Source: Syncephalastrum monosporum B8922
Lineage: Eukaryota; Mucoromycota; Mucoromycetes; Mucorales; Syncephalastraceae
NCBI GenBank assembly: GCA_000697355.1
Contig: JNEN01000833.1
Location: 343,497-407,496, forward strand
Direction: 5' to 3'
DNA length: 64,000 nucleotides
Position numbers and translations under genes: made by a program. Positions 43,969 to 55,742 of the stretch are shown piece after piece; within the stretch, counting starts at the first letter, position 1, and each line of letters opens with the position of its first letter. The notes under the pieces were generated by a model. The model was not told the origin of the DNA, ran no database searches, and saw nothing but the letters and a program-made list of their open reading frames with translations.

Positions 43969-45809
43969 AGTAAATATAAATAGCACTTATGCATGTCAAA
44001 CGCGCTTTTGTTTGTTTGTGAAATCGAAAATGGTGCGTGCTTAGCACAATTGCACAGTTACTCTCATCTGCAGACATACCGCAGTGAGCGGGGCGAGTAC
44101 TCCATTGGATGACTGGTAACGAGCGGATACAGGCAGGGATGGAAAGACGCCACTGCTGTCCGATCGTCGCATATGTCAGACCGCAGTCCCTCAGCAGTAT
44201 GTACGTTGTTTACATGCGCATGTTTCTCCCTCGTAAGCGCAGTAGTATGTCTGCCGCCATGTTGGTTGTCTGGTTAGTACATACTGTATGCAAGGAACAA
44301 AGAGTGAGCGATATTTGCGAGCATTCATTGAACGGATCATTGCATATAAAGATAAGAGGCAGTGAGCACCAAAAAAAAAGCCTGTGATCATATCTTCGTA
44401 GGCTGAGCGCATGTCCTTTCCTTTCCATCTGTTTGTTTTATAAAGTATGGGCGTAAAAACTCGCCCTATGATAAATCGGCCATGGAGCACCCCGGTATTG
44501 TTTCAATCGGATAGAGTTTGTTGAGCATGCTGTCAAAAACAGTCAATAAATCTATACCATAGCGAGTGAGAGAGAAGACTATTCCAATTCCTTACTGGTA
44601 CTCCACCCACTGCCTGCCATTCACTGCAAGGTAGGTATCATATGACGATACCGAGAATACACATCGATACCTATGGGTGTTTATCTTCTTGCGTCGTAGT
44701 GCCTTTGCCCAATGCCCTCCTCCTAACTCACACGCAGGAGACGCAAACGAGGGGAAAGGAAAAAGATAGTGTTCCAGCGTTTTGCCTCGTTACACAGCAA
44801 CATCTGTTACTTTGAAGGCGTTTATTTCTTAAAATGGTAAAATAAATGTACTGTCCTACTTTTCCCCGAAGGAGACACAGCTACATGAAAGTGATGCACG
44901 TAGACTGATATGCAGCGCTGATCCGCTATTTTTATTCTTATAAGACTGGTGTTGGGCCAAAAAAAAGTAATATTTATTAGATACATAGAGCGGATGCTAA
45001 AGATGAGAAGGCTATACGGAGCGGATGAGTGTCAGTGCCCTGGCCCGTGCTACGCGTGGGGCGCATGGGGCAATGGCGGTGTCGTTACACCTACCTTTGT
45101 ACAGAAAATACATTCTCTCTCAGTCCGTCTCTCACTTTGCATGGCCTAGTGATGCTGCTTTTTTTTTTTTTTTCTATTGCGGAAGGGCACGGAAGGAATA
45201 AGAAAGTGAGCGTCATCTGAGGGCTCGTCCTGCGCACATGGCGAATTTTTTTAACATCAAATGGTTGCACCAGCATGTTCTCCGAAGATCCAGTGAGTGT
45301 ACGCAATGCAGCTCGTTGCATGGTGATAGAGATTCACTTTATGTGGAGTATTAGGATGGTCATCCATTGCATCCAGGCCACAACGGACTCATACATACAC
45401 AAACCAAGGCAGGCGAAGCTGACTCATGTGACAGAAACATGCTCTTTGCTTCCGTTATGGTACTGAGTGTGGTCATGTAGGAAAAATGCTATGGCTGCCA
45501 TAAAATGTCAAGGAATCGATTAAGTTCTACGATATGTAGCAATGTGCGTCACCGGTGACGAGTTGCAGAAATTAAGAAGTAAGACGTGGATGGGAGGATC
45601 GACGATAGAATAGAAAAGACAGGAACGGCGAGCGAACATGCATGCTCGGCGTACTGCGAGGACGCATAGACTGCATGGACGAAAGCAAGGGAAATGAGGG
45701 GGCTGCACCATGTGACTCCAGTCGGATACCAACCAAAAATAAAAAGTGCGGTTAAAAGACAGGGAAAGGAGGGCAACCGGCGTTCCTCTCTTCCCTCTGA
45801 CGATGCTCC
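43969..45809. other. Intergenic, ~1.8 kb, no gene supported
   Basis: AT-rich, with homopolymer runs (A at 44371-44379, T at 45159-45173). Frames of up to ~100 codons show no bias. It holds the RIC1 3' end and the promoter of the Mg2+ channel gene. No repeat similarity to the left cluster was noticed. Confidence 0.5.
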
Positions 45810-48040
45810 ATGGCGAAAGCTAAAAGACGCAACAACAACAGTAGCCATAGTAACAAGAACCAGCCGGGCAACACGACAGCCATGCGATCTCGTTCTGCAG
45901 AGGAATCCCACTCGTCCCCGTTTCAGCCCCTCAACATGTTCTTTGGTCGTGCACGCAACAACCGTTATGCCGCTATACCCCAGATGCCACCCGCAGTGAG
46001 TTGCCCGATCATCCTTCTTGTACGGCTCAACTGATTGATTTAGTCTACACCCTCGACACCGTCGTCCATGGATCCCGTTGCTGCAAGTGCCCCGTATTTC
46101 AACGACCTGTCCCACCATCGCCCGCACCAGCTCTACGACAATAACATCCTTATAGACATGCACGATGAGGACGAAGCAGACCTGCTCCGTCGCTACCGCC
46201 ATTCCAGCACAACCACGCCCAACACGGACACAAGCGCACATACGAAAATAGGCACGCCGCCTCATTTGTATGGCTCAGACGTCGACACGGCCGGCTCAAG
46301 GCGCGCCTCCATCGAGGAGGATGTGTGTTTCCCCGACGAGAAAAGGGGCGAAACCGGCATCGATTTTGATGAGCTCGAGGCCTATTTGGAAGAAGAACGA
46401 CGTTCTCTCAACACCAACACCAGCAATCACCATCATCACCATCCACCTGCGAGGAAGCGACGCTTGTCCAACATGGTGACTGATCCAGGAAGCAGGCGCT
46501 TCGGCAGTTTCTATGGCGACCGTCTCAAGGTACGTGTAGAAAGCGAGCCTGTTTACAGAAAAATGACGATCATCCTTTCTTTTTTTGCTGATACCATGGC
46601 ATGCAGCATCTCAATCAGGACGGCACGGATGCGTATCGCTTTACCTATTATTCCCCCGCCGAGCCATCCACGATCCATGCCCGCTCGATCTCCGAGATAC
46701 CCTCCAATGGTGACAGTTTGAGCAGCATGCTTAAGAAGGGCTGCTTCTGGATTGACGTCCTCAGCCCGACCGATGCCGAGATGAAGGCGCTAAGCAAGGT
46801 ATCTTCAAATTCTATTTTGTACGGCACCGCATCATGGTGTCTCCGTCTTCGTCATTTTGAGTAACCCCCCTCATGCTATCCCCGTTTTTAGATCTTTCAT
46901 ATTCATCCGCTGACAGCAGAAGATATCACCATGGAAGAACCGCGAGAGAAATGCGAAGTCTTCAAGAACTACTATTTTATTTGTTTCCGTACCTTTGATC
47001 AAGACCAGACCTCTGTCAGCTACCTTCAGCCAGTGGGCATGTATATACTAATTATGAAAGAGTGCATCTTGACAGTAAGGCAAACTCTAGCTTGTTCCAC
47101 GCCTTGTTCCTAACCTTCTCTCTAGTTTCATTTCCGCCCATTACCTCATCCGTATCAGGTTCGCAAGCGTATCAAACAGCTGAAGGATTACATCAACGTT
47201 ACTCCCGGTAAGGTAGCACAAGAGAAAACCATGGGACTCGACATTGACCATTTTGGGCCTGTCGGAGGAAAGATTGGATATGTTACGCCATTTTGGACGA
47301 CATTACAGACTCCTTTGCGCCTCTTATCCGCGCCATTGAGTTCGAGGTCGACTCCATCGATGAACTGGTCTTGATTTTAAAAGAGTCGGAGCAGTCCGAC
47401 ATGCTGCGTCGCATTGGTTACTGCCGCAAGCGCATGATGGGCCTCCTTCGCCTTCTCGTCTCGAAAGCAGACGTCGTTAAAACCATTGTGAAACGGGGCG
47501 AGGCGCATGCCCAGGATGGCGGCCGGCCTGCCCTCTCCAACGAGGTCGCGCTCTATCTCGGTGATGTGCAAGGTAAATCAGCATTCAAAAAGAAAAAGAA
47601 AAAAAAAGATCGGAAGGAAGGAAGAAAGATACCGTTGAGGCTCACACAGAAGACAAAGACCACATCATTACCATGCTGCAGTCGCTGAACCACTATGAAA
47701 AGATCTCCTCACGATCCCACTCCAACTACCTCGCGCAAATATCGATCGAAATGACACAGACCAACAATGAGATCAATGACGTGCTTTCGAAGCTAACAGC
47801 GCTCGGAAGCGTGCTTATACCCATGAATCTCGTGACCGGCCTGTGGGGTATGAACGTCCAAGTCCCGGGACAATACCAGGTATGGTTTTGGAAATCAAGA
47901 TCCAAGCGTCTGATAAGCGTGGCTGCATGTACTGATCAATTATACAGGAGGATTTGACGTGGTTTACCTGCATTATGACTTCGATTCTCACTTTCTGCAT
48001 ACTGTCCACTCTTCTGATGAGATATTACAACATCGTATAA
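45810..48040 (+). CDS. CorA/Alr-family magnesium channel
   Basis: Fungal Mg2+ channel of the Alr1/Mnr2 group (plasma or vacuolar membrane). Eight exons: 45810-45995, 46044-46529, 46607-46798, 46892-47074, 47126-47207, 47273-47572, 47659-47879 and 47948-48040; 580 aa, phases consistent. A disordered N-terminus of ~200 residues, with His and Ser/Thr-Pro runs, precedes the conserved soluble domain (CFWIDVLSPTDAEM, HIHPLTAEDITMEEPREKCEVFKNYYFICF). Long helices follow (LRRIGYCRKRMMGLLRLL). The pore signature GMN is in LVTGLWGMNVQVPGQ at the end of the first membrane segment. A second membrane segment (FTCIMTSILTFCILSTLLMRYY) ends 3 residues from the C-terminus. The short C-terminus and N-terminal length fit either Alr1 or vacuolar Mnr2. 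Confidence 0.92.
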
Positions 48041-48380
48041 AGTTTGTACTTTTCGCATGAGTGCGACTCCTGTTGTCTCACCTAGAATAAGCTGCGCTGT
48101 GTTTGTATGAATTGTTTGTCCGTGTGCATGAGGTAGAAAAGGAGAGATATGTTTACATGTACACCTGGTGTGGATGTGCTAATAGCGTGTTTTGCTGACA
48201 CTCAAATCTGACTTTTTTGATGATGGGGGAGCCAGGAAAACCACGCAAGCATTCGAGTTTCCTCTTTCCACTTTCACACAGCTACGCACACCTCGCTTTC
48301 AATAGTAACTTTTCTATCATTCTGAAGACAGCCACACAACCACACAATCCCTTTGCTCTCATTTTCATCTGACGTTAAGA
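48041..48380. other. Intergenic, promoter of NOT4
   Basis: T-rich with a C/T tract before the NOT4 start. No coding frame. Confidence 0.4.
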
Positions 48381-51300
48381 ATGATGTCGGACGATGAGGA
48401 TTTGGACTGCCCTCTGTGCATGGAAGAATTTGACATTGCTGACCGCAACTTTCGACCCTGTCCTTGCGGATACCAGGTAAAGCAAGCGCCCTTGCGTCTC
48501 TCTGCGCATATGTTTGTGTCTGCCCGTGTCATGCTCATCCGGCTCGCTAGATTTGTCGATTCTGCTGGCACCACATCAAATCCAATCTCAACGGAAGATG
48601 CCCTGCTTGCAGACGCATTTACACGGATCAGATTGTCGAATTCGTTCCGGTGAGTGCTGACGAGGTCATTCGGCTGAAGCGCGAGAAAAAGGAGAAGGAG
48701 AGACAGCAACGGGAGCTCAAGGACTCGAGCCGTCGTCACCTTTCCAACGTGCGTGTGGTGCAAAAAAATCTTGTCTATGTGCTTGGTCTGCCACCCAAGT
48801 ATACCACGACCGAGGTAAACCAATTCAGATGACGCTGTGTTGTCCTTTGAATCTAACTAACGATTGGGCGACGAACGAACGAACGAATAAACCTTACCTG
48901 GGATCAGAGCGACTTCTTCAGAAAGTATGGCAAGGTCACCAAGCTGGTCGTCAGCAAGCGATCCACCCAGCACGCCTCGTCTGCGAACGGCCCCTCCCTC
49001 TCTGGCATCTATGTCACCTTTGCTCGTAAGGACGATGCCGCGCGCGCCATTGCCGACATCAATGGCTCCAACCACGACGGACGATCGGTCAGGTAAGCGT
49101 CTCGATGGAACCCGAGTAAAATACGATGTTGATCTGGAACTAGGGCTTCGTACGGTACCACTAAATACTGCACCTATTATCTGCGTCACATGGCGTGTCC
49201 GAACCCGAACTGCATGTATTTGCACGAGCCCGGTGATGAAACAGACAGTTATAACAAGGAGAATCCGAGTGTCGGGTACGTGTGCGGGTGCGGGTGTGGG
49301 TGTGGGTGCTGGTGCTAGGTACAACGAACATGTTTGTATTAATCCTCTTTTCACAGGACCAAGCATCCATCGTCTTCTGCGGGTCAGCAGTCCTATCCAA
49401 ACAAGCGTGTTGCTCCTTCAGCTGGCACAGCAGCATCCGCCACGCCCTCCGCGTCAGCGACTACCACAACTGTAGCTACGGCCGCGTCCGCGCTCAAGGC
49501 ACCCTTGCGACCGTCGACCTCGACGGACTCACAGAGCCCGCGCAAAGGCTCACCATGGGCGCCGATTCCCAAGGTGGCGCCACCGCCACTGCGTCCAGCC
49601 TCGCCGCCACCCTCCGTAGCAGCAGCAGCGGCAGCAGCTTCGCCTGCCCCGTCGCCTGTGGTACCGAAGCAGCAGAAACCCAAGCCTGTCGCGACCACAC
49701 CCGACATGCCGGCTGCCAAGCCCATTGCGATCGAAAAGAAGCCGGCTTTGCCTGCGACGGCATCGTGGGGCAAGGGCCAGAACATGGCGTCCAGCTGCGA
49801 CAGCACCATCACGCCCGATCACTTTGGTCCTTCCTTGTCCGACGCGCTGTCTGCCCAGCCAAAGACAAAACGCTCGCCTACGATCTCGAAGAAGAAAGAC
49901 AAAAAGAAGACCAAGATGGTACGTCTTGAGGACTTTGAGGAGTCGGAGCGGGCCGCCAAACGCGCGAGTACGGTCAAGCCGGCCGAGACGCCCGAGGTGA
50001 AGAGATCCCGTCAGGAAAACCCGTGGCAGATCAACATGCCGCCGCCATCGCAGCCCGCACCGGCCTCTGCTTCTGCTTCTGCTTCTGCTCCTGCTGGAGC
50101 GCCACCGCTTTCGGAGACCATGGACGTGGATAGGATGGGTGAAAAGGAGAAAGAGCCTGTGGTGGTAGACCAGGTGAAGCCTGCTGTGGATGATACGAAC
50201 ACGGATAAAGGCGCTTCAGTAACAGTCGAAGACGTGCAAATACCGGAACAAGAGACCGAGATCTCCAAGGAGGTCCCTGAATCGGAAACGGAGCCGTCGG
50301 ACGTTGTACCTGAGGCGGCGCCTGCCGCGCAAGATGCGCATAAACAACAACCAACTGTGGAAGAATCGATGAATCAGCAGGAACAGCAGGAGGAGCAGGA
50401 GCAGCAGGAGCAGCAGGAGGAAGCTGTCGGGCAGGAAGAAGCAGCCGTCGAAACACCGACCGAGGACCAAGGAGCAGAACCTGCCCAGTCGCCCGTGGCG
50501 CAAACCAAATCAGCCGAGAAACAGTCGTTTGCCAACTATGTGTTGGGCAACTTTGACATTGACGACGTGGATGATGATTTCGCGGAAGCGATGGAAGGGG
50601 CCCGCGGTTTGTCCAGTCTCAAGGACGACGATATATTTGAGTTTGATCCGATCGACTACCGCCGCGAGCGCGCGCAGCTGGAAACCTCGGAGAAGGTGCA
50701 AGACGAGCACTTTGACTCGAAAGCTGCGTTAGCTCAATTCGACTCCCCTCTCGAGCCGCTCGAGCCGCTCGAGCCGCGCGAACCGCGCTCGGCCAACTTT
50801 GTACATAGCGAACTGGACTCACCCGAGCAGCCGAGGATGGCCGCGGCCCGCGACGATCCGCTCGTTCAGCCACGACTGCGCCATTTCAATGACGTTCCTC
50901 CTCCTCCCCATCTTGAAGGCAGACTGAACCAGGGACCGCCGCCTGGCATCGGCGTCCCGCCCGACTGGCATCCGTCGCGCTTTGATCCCTTCAACGGCCA
51001 AGATCCTTCGATGCAGCGCCGTTTACTTCACTCGCAGCAGATGCTGGAGGCCTCCGGTCTCTTCAACGGCTTCCCTCGCCCGCCACCCATGTTTGGTTTC
51101 ACGCCGCCTGACTTCCGTCAGGGGCCACCGCCTCAGCAGCCGCCTCCGGGTATCTTTGCGCCCCCGCCTCAGGCTGCACCGCCACCGCCACCGCCGCCAC
51201 CACCGGGCATGATGCGCGCCAACATGATGAATTTGCCGCCAGGCTTGGGGCAGCCGGCCCAGCCGTCCTCGATAGGCAGTCCCGAGGTGGCCGATCTGGG

Positions 51301-52464
51301 CAACGACCTGCAAAACATGAATCTCCACCGCCCTCCTCCTCCTCACCCGCATCACCACCCCCACCGACCTTCGCCGTCTTTGCGCTCTCCCAATAACCCC
51401 TCGGTGCGGTCGATGCAAGACGACTTTAGAGCGCTGCTTCCCAACGTGAATATCAGCTTTGGTCCCCTGGGCAACGAGGCCTCTGCACCTCGCACCCCCC
51501 CTCGGATGTTTACATCAAAGCCGCATACCCCCGCGAGCGACGACGGTGGGCTGTCGCGAAGGATATCCGATACCTACTCGGTGAATGGTTCCCTCCCACC
51601 TCAGCAGCAGCAACCACAGCCAGAACCTGTGGCAGCGCGTCTGGGTGATTACTTTTCTCCCCCGGCCCAGGACAAGGTCTTGCTCGGCCACAAGCCGAAT
51701 GAGGGCGAGACGCCTGGTTACTCTGAAGCGCCCCGCGCGGATGTCAAGCAGGAAGCTCAAAACTTCTTTGGTGAGTTCCTGCGGCGGGCGGCTGCGTCCA
51801 GTGCCGAGTCCCCGAGCAGTAAGGAGGAACCGAGTGCTCATGGTAAGTTGTCAAGTGGAGCATAAGAGAACAGAATGTACTCACCATATGATTAGACCGA
51901 CCGCCTTTCCATGATCCGGCCATCATGTCGATGCGTCTTAGCGGTGCAGAGAGACCTGCTCAGCCCGGCGTCCGAACCGAGACACAGAATGCGTTCCTCC
52001 AAATCCTGGATGGTCGTGCTTCACAGTCCCAGCCTCAACCCCAACCCCAGCACCAGCACCAGCATCAGCAGCCTCAACAACAGGCACCTCCGCCGGCCAT
52101 GTCGCACTTCCAGATGCGGTCGCCTGATAACGGGATGGGCATGTTCATGCACGGACTGTCGCCGCAACAACAACAGCACCAGCACCAGCAGCGACCCCCA
52201 CCGCCACCGATGGGCTTCCAGGACCAAGGCCGATTCATGCCTGGTTTTGGTGAGCCACAACGGCCTCCGATGATGCCGCACCACCCGCGCCCTATGCATG
52301 ATGGCCCAGTGCCTCCGGGCCTGATGCGTCCGCCACCGCCCCCGTTTGCTATGCAGATGCAGATGGAGATGGGCTACAGAGGACCACCCCAACAGCAGCA
52401 ACAGCAACAGCAACAGCAGAATGGAAGGATGGGTAACATGCCGCCCGGCCTCTTTTCAGGATAA
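48381..52464 (+). CDS. NOT4: Not4/CNOT4, RING E3 ligase of the CCR4-NOT complex
   Basis: E3 ubiquitin ligase subunit linking mRNA decay and co-translational quality control. Six exons: 48381-48476, 48551-48814, 48908-49092, 49144-49275, 49357-51842 and 51896-52464; 1243 aa, phases consistent. The C4C4 RING (CPLCMEEF, CPCGYQICRFCWHHI, CPACRR) occupies residues ~11-56. A helix (RLKREKKEKERQQRELKD) and an RRM (NLVYVLGLPPKY, FFRKYGKVTKLVV, GIYVTFARKDDA) follow, ending at ~residue 180. The CCCH zinc finger YCTYYLRHMACPNPNCMYLHEPGD is at ~190-213. The remaining ~1000 residues are low-complexity: Ser/Ala/Pro, an acidic-Gln stretch (~540-620), poly-Pro runs and Gln/Pro/Met-rich ends. The family core is typical; the tail is about twice as long as in yeast (587 aa). 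No intron breaks the 2.5-kb fifth exon. Confidence 0.95.
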
Positions 52465-52694
52465 AAGCGCACCCTACGGTACCCTATCCGTGGCTTGCTC
52501 GCTTTTGCATGTTTGTCTCGTCTCCCCTCTCCGTATCTCCCCACATACTCACAAGCAATTCACCACAACGCACACAATTCACCACTCTCTCACACACACA
52601 CAATCTCACACACAACTCAATCACACGTATCTACAATCTCTTGCTTTTATTTTTTCTTTCTCCCTTTTTTGCATCATTAAAAACCAATTTTTTC

Positions 52695-53516
52695 TCATCG
52701 ATTGACAAAGTTGAGGTTGTAACCGCCTGTGGCAGGGTCCTGTTGCATCTGAAAGTTGTCTGTGGAGAGGCCGAACTTGCCCAGGACGGTGTTTCCGAGG
52801 TCCTTGAGTTTACTCATCATCTCTTCCTTTTCCTTCTCCATCTGGGCCTGGATGGCCGGCGGCAACCGCTGCTGGGCACGCTCGCACTCGCGCTTCGTGT
52901 GTGCATCCAGGCCAGGCACAGTCTGTAGCTTCTTGAAGTCCTCCAGCGCGTCATGCAGCCCGGTGTAAGTCTGCAGCTTCTCGTTCGCCTGGGCTCGCCG
53001 CAAGAGGGCCTTCGCATAACTTGGATCCAATTGAAGTGCGGACGATGCTGTCTCGCGAGCGTCCTTGTACTTATTCTACATACAGACCCGCAGCGTAAGT
53101 GATGCTTGTTTGCTTTCTTTCTTAGTCACAGCGAGGACTTGCCAGTTTGAGGTAGCAGGCTGCCATGTTGCCAAAGCACATGGCACGTTCCTTGACACAC
53201 GACTCGGGCCACACGACCAGTGCATCCTCATACTCGCTAATCGCCTTTTCGTACTCGCCTACTGCAAAATGGGCATTGCCGTTTTGTTTCAACTCGGTCG
53301 CCTCCTTTGTCAAACGCTCCCATTCTTCGGGTGGGTATTCGCTGGAATCGTAAAACACATCGCCGTCTTGATCCTCCTTTTCTGTCGTTGCTTCAGGTAC
53401 TGGTTCGGGCTCCAGCGGCTCTATCTCTATAGTGCTATCAGAGTGCTTTGCTTCATTAGCGTACTCATTCTACCTTTGGCTGGCTCCTCTGCAGGAAGTT
53501 CTTCTATCACAGCCAT
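52695..53516 (-). CDS. TPR-repeat protein, TTC1-like
   Basis: TPR adaptor likely to bind Hsp90/Hsp70 or small GTPases, as TTC1 does. Three exons: 53516-53474, 53426-53143 and 53075-52695; 235 aa. An acidic N-terminus (EIEPLEPEPVPE, EKEDQDGD) is followed by three TPR motifs (AHFAVGEYEKAISEYEDAL; CFGNMAACYLKLNKYKDA; AKALLRRAQANEKLQT), ~residues 60-165. The C-terminal helix (KDLGNTVLGKFGLSTDNFQMQQDP) and the short ending NLNFVNR are the TTC1 family signature. The second intron (53076-53142) is GC-AG with donor GCAAGT. The first intron is only 47 nt. It is convergent with NOT4 (230 bp). Confidence 0.92.
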
Positions 53517-53699
53517 TATGCAGCAAAAAAAGAGAGGGATGAGATAAAAAAAAAAAAGGCGGGAAGTCCACCGAAATTTTCATTGTGCGATCACTGCTTC
53601 TCTTCTCATTGTTTTCGTTTTTCTTTTTGAACTCATTCGTTTTCTCATGTTTTATTTTAGATGTTTTAGTTTTTATATGTAGCTGGGACAAAACAGAGT

Positions 53700-53730
53700 A
53701 TGTGCGTGTGTGTGTGTGTGTGTGTGTATG
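53700..53730. repeat. GT dinucleotide microsatellite
   Basis: About thirteen GT units with one interruption, between the TTC1-like gene and the allantoicase gene, near the 3' end of the latter. Confidence 0.85.
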
Positions 53731-53757
53731 ATGTATGGTATGTCAGGACAGAATGAT

Positions 53758-55742
53758 CTAGAAACCAGGGACTTCAACGACGACGTGCTCGACATCTACC
53801 TCGTTGCAGTCTTGCTCGGGGATGCCGCTTTCGTGAACAAGGCAAGCAAAGTCGGTCTCGTTCTCGAGAGCAATCATGGGGTGGTGCCACACGCCGGCTC
53901 TATAGTTAATGCCCTGCGTGGACGAGGCAATGTAGGCTTTGAGGGTGGACATATCCGGCTTGTCGTCCTTGCCATTCAGGGCAACCACGACAAGATAGCC
54001 GCGGGACTTGCCATCCGACATGGGCACAAAAATCTGGTTAGAATAGGGGTGACGTTCAAGCAACTTGACCGTGAAGGGCAGTTCCTTTGCCGGACGACAA
54101 TGGTACACGCACAGGTTGGACTTGCCGCCTTGGGGGAAGTCGTTCGTTACCTGAGCCACATGGTGGAACTTTTCCGCTGTGCCTTGGTTAGCTCCCGTCA
54201 CGCTCACATCCTGGCGTGCCTCAATCACATCGCCATACATGGCATACTTCTCCGCCGTCAGCGGCTCGGCGATGATGGCCTTCTGGTGCTGCTTGGGCAG
54301 CGTGATGGGCAACGAGGGCATCGCACCGCCTTCGCGGATACCATACAGACGGAGACGCTTCAGACCACCATCTAGGCAACAGTGTGTGAGTCTCCTTGAA
54401 ATGGATGTACGCTTTTAAAACTTACCGGGGATGATGGTGATGCGCGCATGCGAGAAGACCTTGTCGGTGTGGGCAGGGTCAAAGAAGAAGAGGCCATGCG
54501 GGCCGACCTTGGTGTTTTCATCCAGAAGCACGGACCACGGCGCGTCCGCGGCCGGCACCTCAGCATCCGACTGCACCGCCTCGAGCTTGAGACGGTTGGG
54601 GTAGTTGCCGCAGTAGTGGGACGTGTCAATCTCGACCTTGAGGATGTGGCCCTTGTCACCGAGACGCACGACGACGTGGTCGCTGTGGCCGGGCGTGCGC
54701 GAACGCTTGGTCTCCCAACCATCGCCCATGTTCTGACCACGGCCGGGCAGGAGAATGTTGCTGCCAGGCGTGTAGTGCTGGTTGCTCACGTGCACCGCAC
54801 GGGCACCGTTGCCAACGAATGCCAGGTCCACCAGCGCCCTGATTTTGTGTAAAAACTTAGCTTAACGTCCTCAGGAAATAGGCGCCCTTTGCCTCCGCCT
54901 TCCCTCTCCCCCCCAAACCCACGGGGTCCCTTCCCACTCTCTTTTTTAGGTATATTTTCATATGACTTACGACTTGTCCTCGGGCCAGATAGGAGACACG
55001 TTGCCATAGACACGGAAACGGGCAATGCCACCGTCAGGAATGTTGTTCAGGCGCAAATGAGTAAAGACCTGGGTGGGCTCGCTCAGCTTGAACAGATTGT
55101 GGCAAGTCGGGGGCAGATCGACCTTGGGAAGAATCTCGGTCCATTGCACAGACTCGCTTTGGATATCGCCGTTGACGCAGAACGCACCCTCGACAGACGC
55201 AGCCGGTGCCTGATTACCGGTAAAGTAGCTGGTATCGATATCAAAACCATGGATGGCGCCAGCAAAGCCAAGCTTGATAATGCACCTGTGATCCCAAAAA
55301 AAGAAAAATATAGGGTTAAACCTTGGTCTTCTCCCTTCATCTTTCACTTTTTTTTCCTCCTCGTCTTATCGCTTACCAGTCGTAGGTGGGATTATGACGC
55401 TGGGACTCCCAGCCGTCCATCCACGCGCCCGTGTCTATTGTACAAAGGTGGGCGATTGAGTCTATTGTATATTGTATGGCCGTGATCGCTCGCACTTACC
55501 GACAAACTTGCCGGGGGCGTGAATCGGAGGAGCCGGGTTGATCATGTTGGTGGCCGGGGCAAAGAACTCGTTGGTCACAGCTACGATGGTGCTGCCCAGG
55601 GCAGAGCTGGCGAGGTCTGGATGACGAGCGGTAAGCTTCTTCTGCTTCTTGATTTAATACAAAGTGTAAGGGTTTTACCAGTGTACTGGCTCAATTCAGA
55701 GCTCTTGAAATCTTCATAGGGAATGCGCTCAAAGGACTTCAT
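53758..55742 (-). CDS. DAL2: Bifunctional allantoicase - ureidoglycolate lyase fusion
   Basis: Two consecutive steps of allantoin (purine nitrogen) degradation: allantoate to ureidoglycolate plus urea, then ureidoglycolate to glyoxylate plus urea. Six exons: 55742-55679, 55616-55500, 55434-55377, 55285-54971, 54838-54426 and 54371-53758; 526 aa, all phases consistent. Residues ~1-340 form two allantoicase jelly-roll repeats (GAWMDGWESQRH, DTSYFTGNQAP; DGWETKRSRTPGHSD, VEIDTSHYCGNYP). After PDGGLKRLRLYG a short linker leads to a second complete domain at ~355-526: EPLTAEKYAMYGDVIE, GANQGTAEKF, LLERHPYSNQIFVPM, GINYRAGVWHHPMIAL, EQDCNE. That is the ureidoglycolate lyase (yeast Dal3) fold, including the HHP active-site block. 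The junction lies inside one exon, so it is a true reading-frame fusion. In yeast these are separate genes (DAL2, DAL3). Confidence 0.93.

Noticed and set aside
45549..46265. 238-codon minus-strand ORF over the start of the Mg2+ channel gene
   Set aside because: Overlaps exons 1-2 antisense and the promoter; Cys/Val/Arg-rich without domain; the plus-strand gene is spliced and conserved.
49282..49929. 215-codon frame in NOT4 exon 5 (plus, other frame)
   Set aside because: It crosses the intron and overlaps the real frame; the composition is that of an out-of-frame low-complexity region.
53710..54375. Long plus-strand ORF (221 codons) opposite the allantoicase/ureidoglycolate lyase gene
   Set aside because: It is the antisense shadow of exon 6; no domain, and the minus-strand frame has full family motifs.
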